From NCBI GenBank assembly GCA_907163375.1, contig CAJQUW010007737.1:558001-622000 (forward strand): a stretch of 64,000 nt of DNA, read 5' to 3'. This DNA comes from Prostheceraeus crozeri. Lineage: Eukaryota > Platyhelminthes > Polycladida > Euryleptidae. Shown here piece after piece: positions 1-8,899 of this stretch (positions are counted from its first letter, which is position 1; every line of letters begins with the position of its first letter). Below the pieces are notes generated by a model. The model was given only the letters and a program-made list of their open reading frames with translations. It was not told the DNA's origin and ran no database searches. The position numbers were made by a program, and so were the translations under genes.

Positions 1-43
1 GAAAAGTTGATATTACCACAGCCCCAGAGCGCATGAGCATTGC

Positions 44-140
44 TTTTCAGTCCCTGTTCAACTTTTCAGTCCTTGGTCAGCACTTTACAGTCCCTGGTCA
101 ACTTTGCAGTCTTTGCGGTCAACATCTTGCAGTTCGTGAA
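44..140. repeat. Degenerate ~20-bp tandem repeat
   Basis: Five imperfect units with a core like CAGTCCCTGGTCAAC follow one another at about 44, 63, 84, 103 and 124. A related string, CAACTTTTCAGTCC, recurs near 2731, so this is probably an amplified piece of a dispersed repeat. It lies immediately before the LINE fragment and shows no coding signal. Confidence 0.6.
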
Positions 141-149
141 TTTTTGTGC

Positions 150-1035
150 TGCAAAGTTGAACAGATGAACTCTTTACAAGACTCACTCTCAGACATCAGT
201 AGATGTGGTAACAAGTGGCAATCGTCTATCTCCATTCCGAAGACTAAATCTATATCGTTTGGTTCAACATTTAATCGGCTATATCATTTGAACAATGTGA
301 GCATAAATGCATCATCTGCGTTTCGCAATATTGGTGTTCTTTTCACATCAGATCTCAAAGTTTCCTTCCATTGCAACAATGTGGCCTCAAAGGGAATGTC
401 TCGAGCTTATTTGATCTTGCGTTGTTTTTCGACTAATCAATCATCTCATGAAGGCATATATTACTTATGTTCGACCATTAGTCGAATATTGTTCTCAGGT
501 ATGGAGTCCTTATCGCATTAAGGATATTAAAGTGGTCGAAAAGGTACAAAAATACTACACCAAAAATGTATGTCGACGAGCCAACTTGACTTTCTCTGAT
601 TATAAATCCCGCCTTTCTATACTAGGCATTGAATCTCTTGAGGCGAGAAGGATCTTTTTGGACTTAGTATTGGTATATAAAATGATCAATAACAAGGTCG
701 ACTTGCCCTTCGATAATTTCTTCCAGTTCTCCGACACCATCACACGAGGACATTCTTACAAACTGAAAGCGCTCGGAACTCCACATTATGACTGCAGACG
801 TTATTTTTTCAGTCACCGAATAGCGGCGATTTGGAACAGTCTACCGGACACCGTGGTTAAGGCGAAATCAGTTTCGATTTTTAAAAAGAGACTTCGAATG
901 TACGATTATTCATCGCATTGTAAAGTATTTAAATAATGTATTTTTTGTTGGTGCGGGTTACGCGTAAGTGTCGCTCTAGCAACCTGTGCCACCTATTGTA
1001 TTTTCTATACAATAAAAAATTCATTCATTCAAAAG
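150..1035 (+). mobile_element. 3' fragment of a CR1/L2/Jockey-type LINE
   Basis: Two overlapping frames encode the C-terminal end of a non-LTR reverse transcriptase: the thumb-like stretch around SLSDISRCGNKWQSS (about 170-440), then VRPLVEYCSQVWSP and a tail containing AAIWNSLPD (448-936). The frame changes near 447, so the copy is broken. The 3' end has the expected form for CR1/L2-like elements: a short untranslated region, AATAAA near 1010 and a terminal TTCATTCATTC microsatellite. The catalytic RT core and the endonuclease are absent, so the copy is 5'-truncated. Assignment to one clade among CR1, L2 and Jockey cannot be made from this tail alone. Confidence 0.85.
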
Positions 1036-3240
1036 TATATTTTCGTCATGATTTTATTTTTCCTATGTATTAATTTGATTGTATTTGCGTTAAATGCCCT
1101 TGACAAGTGCCTGAATCTAGCAATTGACAACAAGAGCATTACAATGTGCTCAATTTTTATATCGACCCAATTCAGAATCAAAAATATGAAATTGGTAAAC
1201 GATTTGTTATTGACAGAATTATCAACATTACTGGTATTTTGGTTTTCTGTCAGATAGCTGACAACATTCGATAAAATTGACTCCTCAATCTTCCCATCTT
1301 TTACTACTAGCTTCGTATCTTTCACAAACTGTTATTTTCTTTATTATCATTTCTGCGGTTCTTCTGATTTTTAAGTCGCTATTTGGTTCATTAATAGAAT
1401 GTGACAAATACTGGACACTAATTTAGATTCAAAAAGTCTTCTATTGCAATGTTTCGTAGCCTATGTCTATTCTTAGTCCATGGATAGAAATATTATGCAC
1501 TTCTAAGTATGGTCATAGACTTCTTGATGTCATGGTATGGCCGACAAATAGGACGCTAAGATATCTAACATATTTCAGATTGAGATGCATGCATAGAAAT
1601 AAATTACCTTCACTCGATTAAAAACATAGAAGTAGATAACAGTACACTAGAATGGAAGTTTGATATCTTGACTATGTACAATGACGGCACATGGAAAAAT
1701 CTATGGTTTCTAGATCATATTCGATCTAAAACATTATATTATAGTCAAACTATTTGCCAGGTTGGTTGTGGAAGTTGTTGACAGCAAATTGCAGGATTTT
1801 CATGAAAAGAATTTTAAGTGAGATGGCGGCATTGTTTCATGTGAAATAGCCTACTATTCCATGGATTAATATGCTGTGTCTATTTGTACCAGTCATTGAC
1901 AACTATTTTCCAATTTTTCAACACTGGAATATGAATTGAAATTTGGTTCACAGAGTCATAATCAAAAGTAGTCGGTGTTATGGTTGGAAGAAGATCTCAA
2001 GAATTCAAAGATTAAAATTCTAAGTATTGGATAATTTTCCTTCTAGTGTTCAAGAAACCTAGCGCTTTTCTGGAATAAACACATCGAAAGTTTCTTTAGC
2101 GACAGCCATTTATCAGATAAATGAAATGTCGCAGGAAATTTTCAATTAATCACTAAATGACTTATGTGACATAGTGTGATGATATTTTGGAGGCTCATAT
2201 TCGAAAGCATGCAAAAGTTTTGAAAATTGTTCAAATATATTGAACAGAGGAATCCTTCAAAGTAAAATTTCTTGGCTTCCGATTTCAAGCTGGAGCAATG
2301 CATGCTCTGTAAATCGACATTACAAGTTGTATATGTATCTGATTATACTCTTGATTGATTATAGGAGCGATATTTCAAAATGATGAACGTACAGAACATT
2401 TTAAAGGATTTCCTTCTTTGTCATCCTGTTGCTGCACTATTTTGCAAATTCACTATTGCTTTTGTGTACATGACATTTGGACAAGGGGCAACAATCCAGA
2501 TCACAAATTGACTTGATAATTAAAAATGCCAACCAGAAAACAAGAAAACCAGTTCGCAAAATTTGCTTTTTGCCCCAACTAAGTTCCCCCGGAGTGTGTC
2601 ATAATTTTCATGCAATTTCCATTCTAGTACTTTCTATGGTATTGTTAATTTCTATGATTAAAAAGTCCTTTTCATTTTCTGTGGTAGTGAAAAGATATCT
2701 CTTCTATGTAAATTGCGGGGATGAAAAATCAACTTTTCAGTCCCACGGAATCACAAAGCTAACTTTTCCTACCGCAGATAACTTTGCTTGTGTAAGCTTT
2801 TGTGTAAAAATCATAGAAGTCTGTAAACAAGTTATGATCAGCCAGAGACTACCAAGATATAGACCCGACGATATAGACGATATAGTCCCTGGATCACCTC
2901 ATTCATAGATTTCGCGGTATAGCCGTCAATCATAGACCATAGACTCTTAATAAATAAATTTTTAAAAATATAAATTTAGAAGTCTATGCATCAATTTCAC
3001 AATGAACAATAGACATCTAAAAGTCACAAAATGAAAAGCTACATTGTCCTAAGCTTTTCCATGATAGTTTCCCCAAAACTTATCATATCAATGCGCTGAA
3101 AAAACACGATATTTTCTCATTGAATATTATTTACATGAATATATCTATGACTCAAATTACCTTTTTGTCAAACATAGCAAAAAGTCACGCTTTTTTCTGC
3201 ATTGTTTCAGGTATTTTCCCATAGAAATACAGCTTAGGAC
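1036..3240. other. Gene-free AT-rich stretch
   Basis: No convincing coding frame, RNA gene or intact transposon is visible. It contains a piece of a dispersed repeat (2570-2660) and one copy of the 14-mer TTTAGAAGTCTATG near 2973, which recurs elsewhere in the window. Short open frames here have no family resemblance. It is probably decayed repeat DNA. Confidence 0.5.
2570..2660 (-). repeat. Dispersed repeat, inverted copy at 40945-41010
   Basis: The string GCCCCAACTAAGTTCCCCC and the downstream CAATTTCCATTCTAGT are found again in reverse complement at about 40945-41010. A partial further copy of the TTTCCATTCTAG part lies at 41133. The family is unidentified. Confidence 0.55.
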
Positions 3241-3244
3241 AATA

Positions 3245-3297
3245 TCATTATTACGTAGATTTTGCTATGTAACAATGCAAAATCTACATAATAATGA
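3245..3297. repeat. Short perfect-type hairpin
   Basis: CATTATTACGTAGATTTTGC at the left is mirrored by GCAAAATCTACATAATAATG at the right around an 11-nt loop. Two related hairpins follow it directly (3322-3497), so this forms part of a cluster of foldback sequences beside the Polinton insertion site. Confidence 0.6.
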
Positions 3298-3321
3298 CAC
3301 ATTCTTTCGAGAGGAAGTAAA

Positions 3322-3497
3322 CGTTTCCTCCCTTAGCTATCTGTCGATCCCTCGCTGCGCTCGGGCTGTACAACACAGCTGAGGGAGGAAAAGTTGATAT
3401 TTCTTCTCTCAAGAAAATAGCTATTTCAGTACTCTGAGCGATATCGTTGTCTCGATCGCTGCGCCCTCTCGACAATGATATCGTTCCTCGTACTGAA
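3322..3497. repeat. Pair of foldback hairpins with CGCTGCGC loops
   Basis: Hairpin one pairs TTTCCTCCCTTAGCT (about 3325) with AGCTGAGGGAGGAAA (about 3378); its loop holds CTCGCTGCGCTCGGG. Hairpin two pairs CAGTACTCTGAGCGATATCG (about 3427) with CGATATCATTGTC and CAGTACGAGG equivalents at 3472-3497; its loop holds TCGCTGCGCCC. The loop words resemble those of foldbacks at 37271, 54009 and 56041, suggesting a common family. Confidence 0.55.
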
Positions 3498-3609
3498 AAG
3501 TTGACTTTTTAATCTTCGTGAAAATAATTGTAGGGTGCATCGTGTCCGCAACGTGTGGGGAAGCGGTAGCAAAAAATACATAGTTGGAATAAAACAGATG
3601 TGTCAATGA

Positions 3610-3615
3610 GATGAA
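3610..3615. repeat. Left target-site duplication of the Polinton (GATGAA)
   Basis: GATGAA precedes the first base of the left inverted repeat and is repeated exactly at 26374-26379 after the last base of the right one. Six-bp duplications are characteristic of Polinton integration. Confidence 0.92.
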
Positions 3616-5341
3616 AGTAGTAAGGAAGTGACAAACACCAGATAGCGCAAGATGGCCGCCATCGCTGACTCCCCCCCCCCTCTGGAACGGCAGAGTGTCG
3701 TGGTCGGCCGCCGTGGTGCTTCGGGTCTGAGTCCCCCCCCCCTCTGGAACGACAGAGTGTGAGACTCGGATGTGTTGGTCTCGTATGGGTTGACGTGACC
3801 GACCGCCAGGATTAGTGTTGAGGCTATAGTGTGTGATGTTTTTGGTGCAATCTGCTGAATGTTGGGTTGTAAATGGGTTGTTTCGAGTGGAAGGAGTGTT
3901 CGGATGAGAAAACGGAGTCCAGATTCGGAATCTACGTGAAATTTTGGGTTAGGAAGGATGTTTCCAGCGAAATCGGAGAGAAAAAATTTTCAACATTTTT
4001 CGAAAAAACGACAGAGTTAGAATTTGGGATGTTTTGGTGTGTAGCGCCCAAACGAAGCATCGGATGAGAAAACGGAGGCCAGATTCGGAATCTACGTGAA
4101 ATTTTGGGTTAGGAAGGATGTTTCCAGCGAAATCGGAGAGAAAAAATTTTCGGCTGACGTCCCCCCCCCCTCTGGACAGCTTGCTTCGATTTTGGCTTCC
4201 AGTGGACGGATTTTGTCGTGCGATAGCTCGTTTGAAAGCTAAGAGTGAGACAAATTCAGTGAAAGAATCGGCTTGTTCCTATCTGTCTTCGTTCAAAAGT
4301 TAGAGCGGTTACAAGATTTTAGGTCGGAGCTCGCTTACCTGAAAAAATCCTAAGTGTCAGAGTGACTTTGTATGGGTAAAAATTTGAAAATTTTCCAAAG
4401 TGTGGAATTTCGACCTGGGACCGTCACCAAAACATTTTTCATCAAATTTTGAAATTTCACTGACGCCCCCCCCCCTCTGGACAGCTTGCTTCGATTTTGG
4501 CTTCCAGTGGACGGATTTTGTCGTGCGATAGCTCGTTTGAAAGCTAAGAGTGAGACAAATTCAGTGAAACAATCGGCTTGTTCCTATCTGTCTTCGTTCA
4601 AAAGTTAGAGCGGTTACAAGATTTTAGGTCGGAGCTCGCTTACCTGAAAAAATCCTAAGTGTCAGAGTGACTTTGTATGGGTAAAATTTTGAAAATTTTC
4701 CAAAGTGTGGAATTTCGACCTGGGACCGTCACCAAAACATTTTTCATCAAATTCTGAAATTTCACTGACGTCCCCCCCCCCTCTGGAGAGCTCGCTTCGA
4801 TTTTGGCTTCCAGTGGACGGATTTTGTCGTGCGATAGCTCGTTTGAAAGCTAAGAGTGAGACAAATTCAGTGAAACAATCGGCTTGTTCCTATCTGTCTT
4901 CGTTCAAAAGTTAGAGCGGTTACAAGATTTTAGGTCGGAGCTCGCTTACCTGAAAAAATCCTAAGTGTCAGAGTGACTTTGTATGGGTAAAAATTTGAAA
5001 ATTTTCCAAAGTGTGGAATTTCGACCTGGGACCGTCACCAAAACATTTTTCATCAAATTCTGAAATTTCGCTGACGTCCCCCCCCCCTCGGGAGAGCTCG
5101 CTTCGATTTTGGCTTCCAGTGGACGGATTTTGTCGTGCAATAGCTCGTTTGAAAGCTAAGAGTGAGACAAATTCAGTGAAAGAATCGGCTTGTTCCTATC
5201 TGTCTTCGTTTAGATGTGAGACGCCATTTAAGATTTTGGGACATTGGCGAAAAACGACAGAGTTAGAATTTGGGACGTTTTGGGCTGTAGCTTCAAAACG
5301 AAGGCTCGGATGGGTAAACGGAGGTCAGATTTGGAATCAGC
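3616..5341. repeat. Left terminal inverted repeat of the Polinton
   Basis: The left end matches the reverse complement of 25511-26373 from AGTAGTAAGGAAGTG inward to the words around CAGATTTGGAATCAGC. It is longer than the right copy because a block of about 306 bp has been amplified in it. It contains six tracts of nine or more C followed by TCTGGA or a variant. Apparent open frames here repeat with the units and are not genes. Confidence 0.9.
4145..5235. repeat. ~306-bp tandem repeat inside the left inverted repeat
   Basis: Units beginning at CTGACGTCCCCCCCCC recur near 4155, 4460, 4766 and 5072, each followed by a conserved block with GCTTCGATTTTGGCTTCC. About three and a half units are present. 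The right inverted repeat has the block only once (about 25660-25790), so the expansion is specific to the left end. Confidence 0.88.
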
Positions 5342-5354
5342 TTGATGTTATTGC

Positions 5355-5402
5355 CCAATGAGGATCATCATCCAATGAGAATCAAGCATTTCTGTATAAA
5401 TA
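5355..5402 (+). promoter_or_regulatory. CCAAT/TATA promoter of the first Polinton gene
   Basis: Two CCAAT words (about 5354 and 5372) precede a canonical TATAAATA at 5395-5402, roughly 100 nt before ATG 5501. This is a host-type RNA polymerase II core promoter, placed immediately inside the left inverted repeat and reading into the element. Confidence 0.75.
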
Positions 5403-5571
5403 GCGAGCCTTCCACAGTGAGAATCATTCCATCGTTGAATCATACGAGTGACGGACGCACATTTTCTCTCTCTAGTTCCCTGTTCTATTATCCAACTAAA
5501 ATGGTAAGTCGCTACTTCCCTCCCTCTCCTCCCTTGAACGTAAACTTAATACAATCTTTTTTCATTTTCAG

Positions 5572-6276
5572 GCATCTACTCCATCTGCTGCACTAGTAGG
5601 ACAAAATGGCGGTCAAACGATACAAGGTTCGCTACGGTCAGATCATCTACAACTGAGGCCAGTGGAAGAAACATCCAAGGTACATAATCCTACACCGCTT
5701 CAGCGTAAATTTAAACAAGCCTTGCGTTATGATAATCATAGCGTAGTACTCCAAACGGGAATGCTCCCTTCCACGGATGTCAAGATAATGCACAATCAGT
5801 ATGGGGACTACATACTGATCCCCGTGAGTCCGTACATTCGCCACCAACTTGATATTATTGAGGAGTACGTGACATTAAATATGGACATTCCTACTCCTCT
5901 TGCTCAAGAGTGGAAGGCGAGAGATGACAAGGATACTCCCTATAGAAAGATTTGGGATGGTAATCACATTTGCCTACCGGTATCACATTGGTGTACTTAC
6001 TATAAGAAGGATGGAGATCAGTCAATACCCATCAGATGCGATGAGCTCGGAGAAGGTACTTGGGATATCCTTTTCAAAGTGAATGGGCTATATTATGGTC
6101 GACACAAAGATAATAAAATAGCCTCTCTCTCCATGCATATGGAATCCATCCTATATATTCCGAAACCACCCAACGTGGACGACATAATTGATCAAATCCT
6201 TAACAGCAGTGGTACGAAGCGCAAGTCGGAGAAGAATGCTACATCAAAACGCAAATCAAAGAAGGAGAATTGCTAG
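5572..6276 (+). CDS. Polinton protein of unknown function, left-most gene
   Basis: The frame is open from 5572 and reads through KQALRYDNHSVVLQTG, a middle rich in aromatic residues (HICLPVSHWCTYYKKDGDQ) and a basic Lys/Ser-rich tail, about 235 residues. A likely initiator ATG at 5501 is followed at once by a GTAAGT donor, and a TTTTCAG acceptor ends at 5571; spliced together the protein would begin MASTPSAALVG. Polymerase B of the same element shows the same arrangement. The TATA promoter at 5395 is directly upstream. I do not recognise the fold. The basic tail suggests a nuclear, possibly nucleic-acid-binding, early protein; that is inference. Confidence 0.75.
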   Translation, partial: ASTPSAALVGQNGGQTIQGSLRSDHLQLRPVEETSKVHNPTPLQRKFKQALRYDNHSVVLQTGMLPSTDVKIMHNQYGDYILIPVSPYIRHQLDIIEEYVTLNMDIPTPLAQEWKARDDKDTPYRKIWDGNHICLPVSHWCTYYKKDGDQSIPIRCDELGEGTWDILFKVNGLYYGRHKDNKIASLSMHMESILYIPKPPNVDDIIDQILNSSGTKRKSEKNATSKRKSKKENC

Positions 6277-6310
6277 TCCTTTCCTAACTCTACCCTATGA
6301 CAATTCGCTT

Positions 6311-6436
6311 ATGTGCTTTGAGTGTCGTAGACGTGGTCTTATTAGATACATTTTACTTCTTCGTTGCCATCATATCATTTGTGTATTTTGTCGTGAAAAG
6401 CATCGATGTAATTCTTCATTTTGTAATATGTTATAG
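6311..6436 (+). CDS. Small RING-like zinc protein
   Basis: A 41-residue frame from ATG 6311 packed with metal ligands: C-x2-C, then C-H-H-x3-C-x2-C after about eleven residues, then two more Cys (RCNSSFC). The spacing resembles a minimal RING or treble-clef finger. It lies between the first gene and the exonuclease-like gene. It might instead be an exon of a longer product, since a longer frame overlaps the end of the previous gene. A second, more complete RING-type protein is at 7520-7843. No catalytic role can be assigned; RING fingers usually recruit ubiquitin-conjugating enzymes. Confidence 0.45.
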   Translation: MCFECRRRGLIRYILLLRCHHIICVFCREKHRCNSSFCNML

Positions 6437-6488
6437 AACGTTTCCTTAGATGTGTAAATTTCCGTTTTAGGCTTCTATCATCATTTTT

Positions 6489-7019
6489 ATGGATTGTGAG
6501 GGTGAACCTGTACAGGAGCTCAGTGCTATTGCTATGAACAATTGGACATATCAGATTGTTAGTGTCTATCATCATCATGCCAACTGCGATCCCAATGTTG
6601 ATCAATGGGCGAGAAAACACATTCATGGACTTAATCTGAAATATTTGCAAGACTATGGCTTTTCTTGTGAAAGTGCTCTTCTTATTGACTTTAAACGATG
6701 GTTAGCTGCTTTCAATGTTATACGCATCTTTTGTAATAATCCTGGTAAGGAGAGGAAAGTATTTCCCAATCTAATCATTGATGATATTTTGCTCCCGCCT
6801 TGGGATAGTAGAGTGAATCAACATTATCATGAAGTTACGAAACGTTTTAAGGATTTGTGTGTTCCTATTTTGTCTGTTCGTTGTAGTAGCTACGTTCATA
6901 ACCAATGCTTCTTTCCTCCTTACCTCAACACTGCCAAAGTCCTGTATGGTTATCATTGCTCGCTGTATGATAGTTATCAGCTGTATCTATTTTATCTCTT
7001 TCAAACCATTGATTTATAA
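6489..7019 (+). CDS. DEDDh exonuclease-like protein
   Basis: A 176-residue product beginning MDCEGEPVQELSAI. The DxE near the N-terminus fits exonuclease motif I, an IHGL word at about residue 44 resembles the VHGI segment of DnaQ-type exonucleases, and HCSLYD near the C-terminus fits motif III (H-x-A/S-x-x-D). The central motif II is less clear (around NNPGKE). DEDDh proteins remove nucleotides 3'-to-5' from DNA or RNA. Because the polymerase has its own exonuclease domain, this protein would be a second, separate nuclease. Alternative: a member of an unrecognised family with chance motif matches. Confidence 0.5.
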   Translation: MDCEGEPVQELSAIAMNNWTYQIVSVYHHHANCDPNVDQWARKHIHGLNLKYLQDYGFSCESALLIDFKRWLAAFNVIRIFCNNPGKERKVFPNLIIDDILLPPWDSRVNQHYHEVTKRFKDLCVPILSVRCSSYVHNQCFFPPYLNTAKVLYGYHCSLYDSYQLYLFYLFQTIDL

Positions 7020-7106
7020 TGCATGCTTGTTACCGTTATTCAATAAATGTTACTATGAGAAGAGTTGTTGTTTTCATGCAATGGATGGGTTAGATAAAGG
7101 GCGATC

Positions 7107-7517
7107 ATGTCTTTCTCAAACGACTGCGGAACATTACGTTTTCATAGGCAAAGTTTAAAAGGAGCTGTTCAAGATTATGTGATAAATTTTCATAAAGATG
7201 AGACCGACATCGAAGCAGTGGTCGATGATGCTAGCACTCTATTTCTAGAGTTAATGAATACATTCTCTGATAGCATTGTCATGGCGCGATTAGTTGCGAA
7301 AATTAAGTTTAGTCATTTTGGAAAGGAAGAGGTGGAAAGTCGCTCTTTCCATTTTGCTTCTTATTCAATGGAAGTGGTAGATCACCCCGAAGAATTTTTT
7401 AAAAGACATATGATAAAAATTGCTGAACGTCTTAACGCATTTAACCATCATGGTAGCAGTCTAGTGATTGAAGCGATTTCAGATATTCACATTCAACTTT
7501 CCATAAAGAAAAATTGA
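7107..7517 (+). CDS. Stand-alone homologue of the polymerase N-terminal domain
   Basis: 136 residues from ATG 7107. Residues 55-133 align with about residues 150-235 of this element's own DNA polymerase frame: an alternating AKIKF / LKIKY strand, then a shared VVD, then an amphipathic helix ending in NAFNHHGSSLV versus DKFNERDSGLI. In Polintons and relatives the region before the exonuclease domain is where terminal-protein or priming functions are expected, so this may be a separate partner or decoy of that domain. Function is inference; the resemblance is visible by eye. The near-match ATGCAATGG lies 30 nt upstream. Confidence 0.7.
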   Translation: MSFSNDCGTLRFHRQSLKGAVQDYVINFHKDETDIEAVVDDASTLFLELMNTFSDSIVMARLVAKIKFSHFGKEEVESRSFHFASYSMEVVDHPEEFFKRHMIKIAERLNAFNHHGSSLVIEAISDIHIQLSIKKN

Positions 7518-7519
7518 AA

Positions 7520-7843
7520 ATGCAGTGGTACTTGATTGTAGCACAACTGGTTTTCGAGCTATGTCTGCTCACTCTCGAAGTATATTCCTTCTGTACATGC
7601 GTCTATTATTTAGAAAAGGCTAGCAAATTCATATCTTCAAAAAGACTTGCTATAGACATCAGTAACGGTGAAACTATGTGTTGCGATGTATGTAAACGAA
7701 AGGATGGAAATGAAAAGCGCATCTTCAAGAGATGTAAGCATGCTTTTTGTCAACGCTGTTTCATACGTAATTGCATTCAACTTTGCCAATGTAACCACTG
7801 TGACATTGCTCATTTCGAGTGTCACTTATGTCGCAATAGTTAG
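7520..7843 (+). CDS. Membrane-anchored RING-finger protein
   Basis: 107 residues from ATG 7520. Residues 3-30 form one hydrophobic segment (LIVAQLVFELCLLTLEVY), probably a transmembrane anchor. The C-terminal half carries a RING pattern: C-x2-C (CCDVC), a spacer, C-x-H (RCKH), C-x2-C (FCQRC), then further Cys/His (CQCNHC and CHLC). This is the layout of small viral membrane-bound RING proteins that redirect ubiquitination of host membrane proteins; that role is inference from layout only. It begins three bases after the previous gene's stop codon. Confidence 0.65.
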   Translation: MQWYLIVAQLVFELCLLTLEVYSFCTCVYYLEKASKFISSKRLAIDISNGETMCCDVCKRKDGNEKRIFKRCKHAFCQRCFIRNCIQLCQCNHCDIAHFECHLCRNS

Positions 7844-7848
7844 TGCCT

Positions 7849-7855
7849 ATGCAAA
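7849..7855 (+). promoter_or_regulatory. ATGCAAA motif upstream of the 7909 gene
   Basis: ATGCAAAT lies 60 nt before ATG 7909, just after the stop codon of the RING gene. It is one of six copies placed shortly before start codons of this element. Confidence 0.4.
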
Positions 7856-7908
7856 TGTGGTAAAGATAGGTTTTAGCAAAGACTAACACGGAAAATGGCG
7901 AAACGTAA

Positions 7909-8250
7909 ATGACGAAACGTAAAAGTCAAAAGTTTTCTTCAGCCATTCAAGCTCTCCGACGAATGAAAGCAAATCAGCGATACAATGCTATACGACATGC
8001 TAACGATAAATTCATTTGTGAAATTATTTCTCATGTGAGGAAGTTGAGGACGAAGAAATTAGCACCAAAACAACGAAAGTTACTTAAGCGATATGCTACA
8101 AAATTGCGTTTCATCTCCAATCCTAAAGTCGCCCTTCAAAGAAAGAGGAAAACTCTAACACAAAAGGGCGGTTTCCTTTCAGCAATACTTCCAATGATAG
8201 CTCCTGCCGTGGGCAACCTATTGGGAAATATCTTTGGCTCTAAGCGTTAA
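7909..8250 (+). CDS. Basic minor virion protein with amphipathic tail
   Basis: 113 residues. The first 80 are strongly basic (KQRKLLKRYATKLR and similar); the end is KGG followed by a hydrophobic amphipathic stretch, SAILPMIAPAVGNLLG. A Gly-Gly followed by such a helix recalls adenovirus precursor proteins cleaved by adenain, for example pVI and pX, and this element encodes an adenain-like protease. I infer a DNA-condensing or membrane-active internal capsid component. The gene sits directly before the packaging ATPase and is preceded by ATGCAAA at 7849. Confidence 0.65.
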   Translation: MTKRKSQKFSSAIQALRRMKANQRYNAIRHANDKFICEIISHVRKLRTKKLAPKQRKLLKRYATKLRFISNPKVALQRKRKTLTQKGGFLSAILPMIAPAVGNLLGNIFGSKR

Positions 8251-8252
8251 TT

Positions 8253-8259
8253 ATGCAAA
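8253..8259 (+). promoter_or_regulatory. ATGCAAA motif upstream of the packaging ATPase
   Basis: ATGCAAAT begins 29 nt before ATG 8282, immediately after the preceding stop codon. The same spacing, 29 nt, occurs before ATG 14403. Confidence 0.45.
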
Positions 8260-8281
8260 TGTTGAGTTTCAAAGTAATAAA

Positions 8282-8899
8282 ATGGATTTCAGACTTCAAT
8301 GTGATAAAGTTCTGACTGTATCAGGTCCATCTCATGCAGGTAAAACTGTTTTCACGCTGAATTTATTGGATAAAAGAAGGGAGTTGTTTAAGGAACCTAT
8401 CAATCGAGTGATTTGGTGTTATGGTATTTATCAACCGTCGCTGTTTCAGGAATTGCAAAGTCGCAACTTTATTCGACATGAAGGAATTATTCCAGTGGAT
8501 AAACTTCAGTCTAATGATGTTGTTGTATTGGATGATTTATTAAAAGAAAGTAAGAATTCAAAAGATGTTACAGATATGTTCACTCGCGCAGCACACCATA
8601 AAAGGTGTTTTATCATCTATATTACACAAAATTTGTTTCCTGATGGAAAAGAAGCTCGTACACGAAACCTGAATACACACTATTATGCTATTTTCAAGAA
8701 TCCGCGAGATAAAAGTCAATTTGAAATTTTAGCGCGACAAGTTGCACCCAGAGGATCAAAAGCCTTAATTGAAATTTTTCAAGCAGCTACTGAAAAACCA
8801 TACGGTTACTTATTCATTGACTTTACGCAAGAGTGTCCGGAAGAATTTAGATTTCGAAGTGATATTTTGAAAACTCCCATGATTATCTACAAACTATGA
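8282..8899 (+). CDS. FtsK/HerA-type (A32-like) genome-packaging ATPase
   Basis: 205 residues from ATG 8282. Walker A is GPSHAGKT near the N-terminus, Walker B is VVVLDDL at about residue 90, and a polar sensor-like YITQN follows at about 118. Length and motif order match the Polinton ATP gene, a homologue of poxvirus A32 and adeno-like packaging ATPases that pump the genome into a preformed capsid. Upstream in-frame codons lack an ATG, so 8282 is the natural start. Its stop codon overlaps the next start as ATGA at 8896-8899. Confidence 0.92.
   Translation: MDFRLQCDKVLTVSGPSHAGKTVFTLNLLDKRRELFKEPINRVIWCYGIYQPSLFQELQSRNFIRHEGIIPVDKLQSNDVVVLDDLLKESKNSKDVTDMFTRAAHHKRCFIIYITQNLFPDGKEARTRNLNTHYYAIFKNPRDKSQFEILARQVAPRGSKALIEIFQAATEKPYGYLFIDFTQECPEEFRFRSDILKTPMIIYKL

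Noticed and set aside
4118-5361. Repeated open frames with LRFWLPVDGFCRAIARLKAK
   Set aside because: They recur with each 306-bp unit of the Polinton inverted repeat and in the opposite end; repeat structure explains them and no promoter or family supports a gene.
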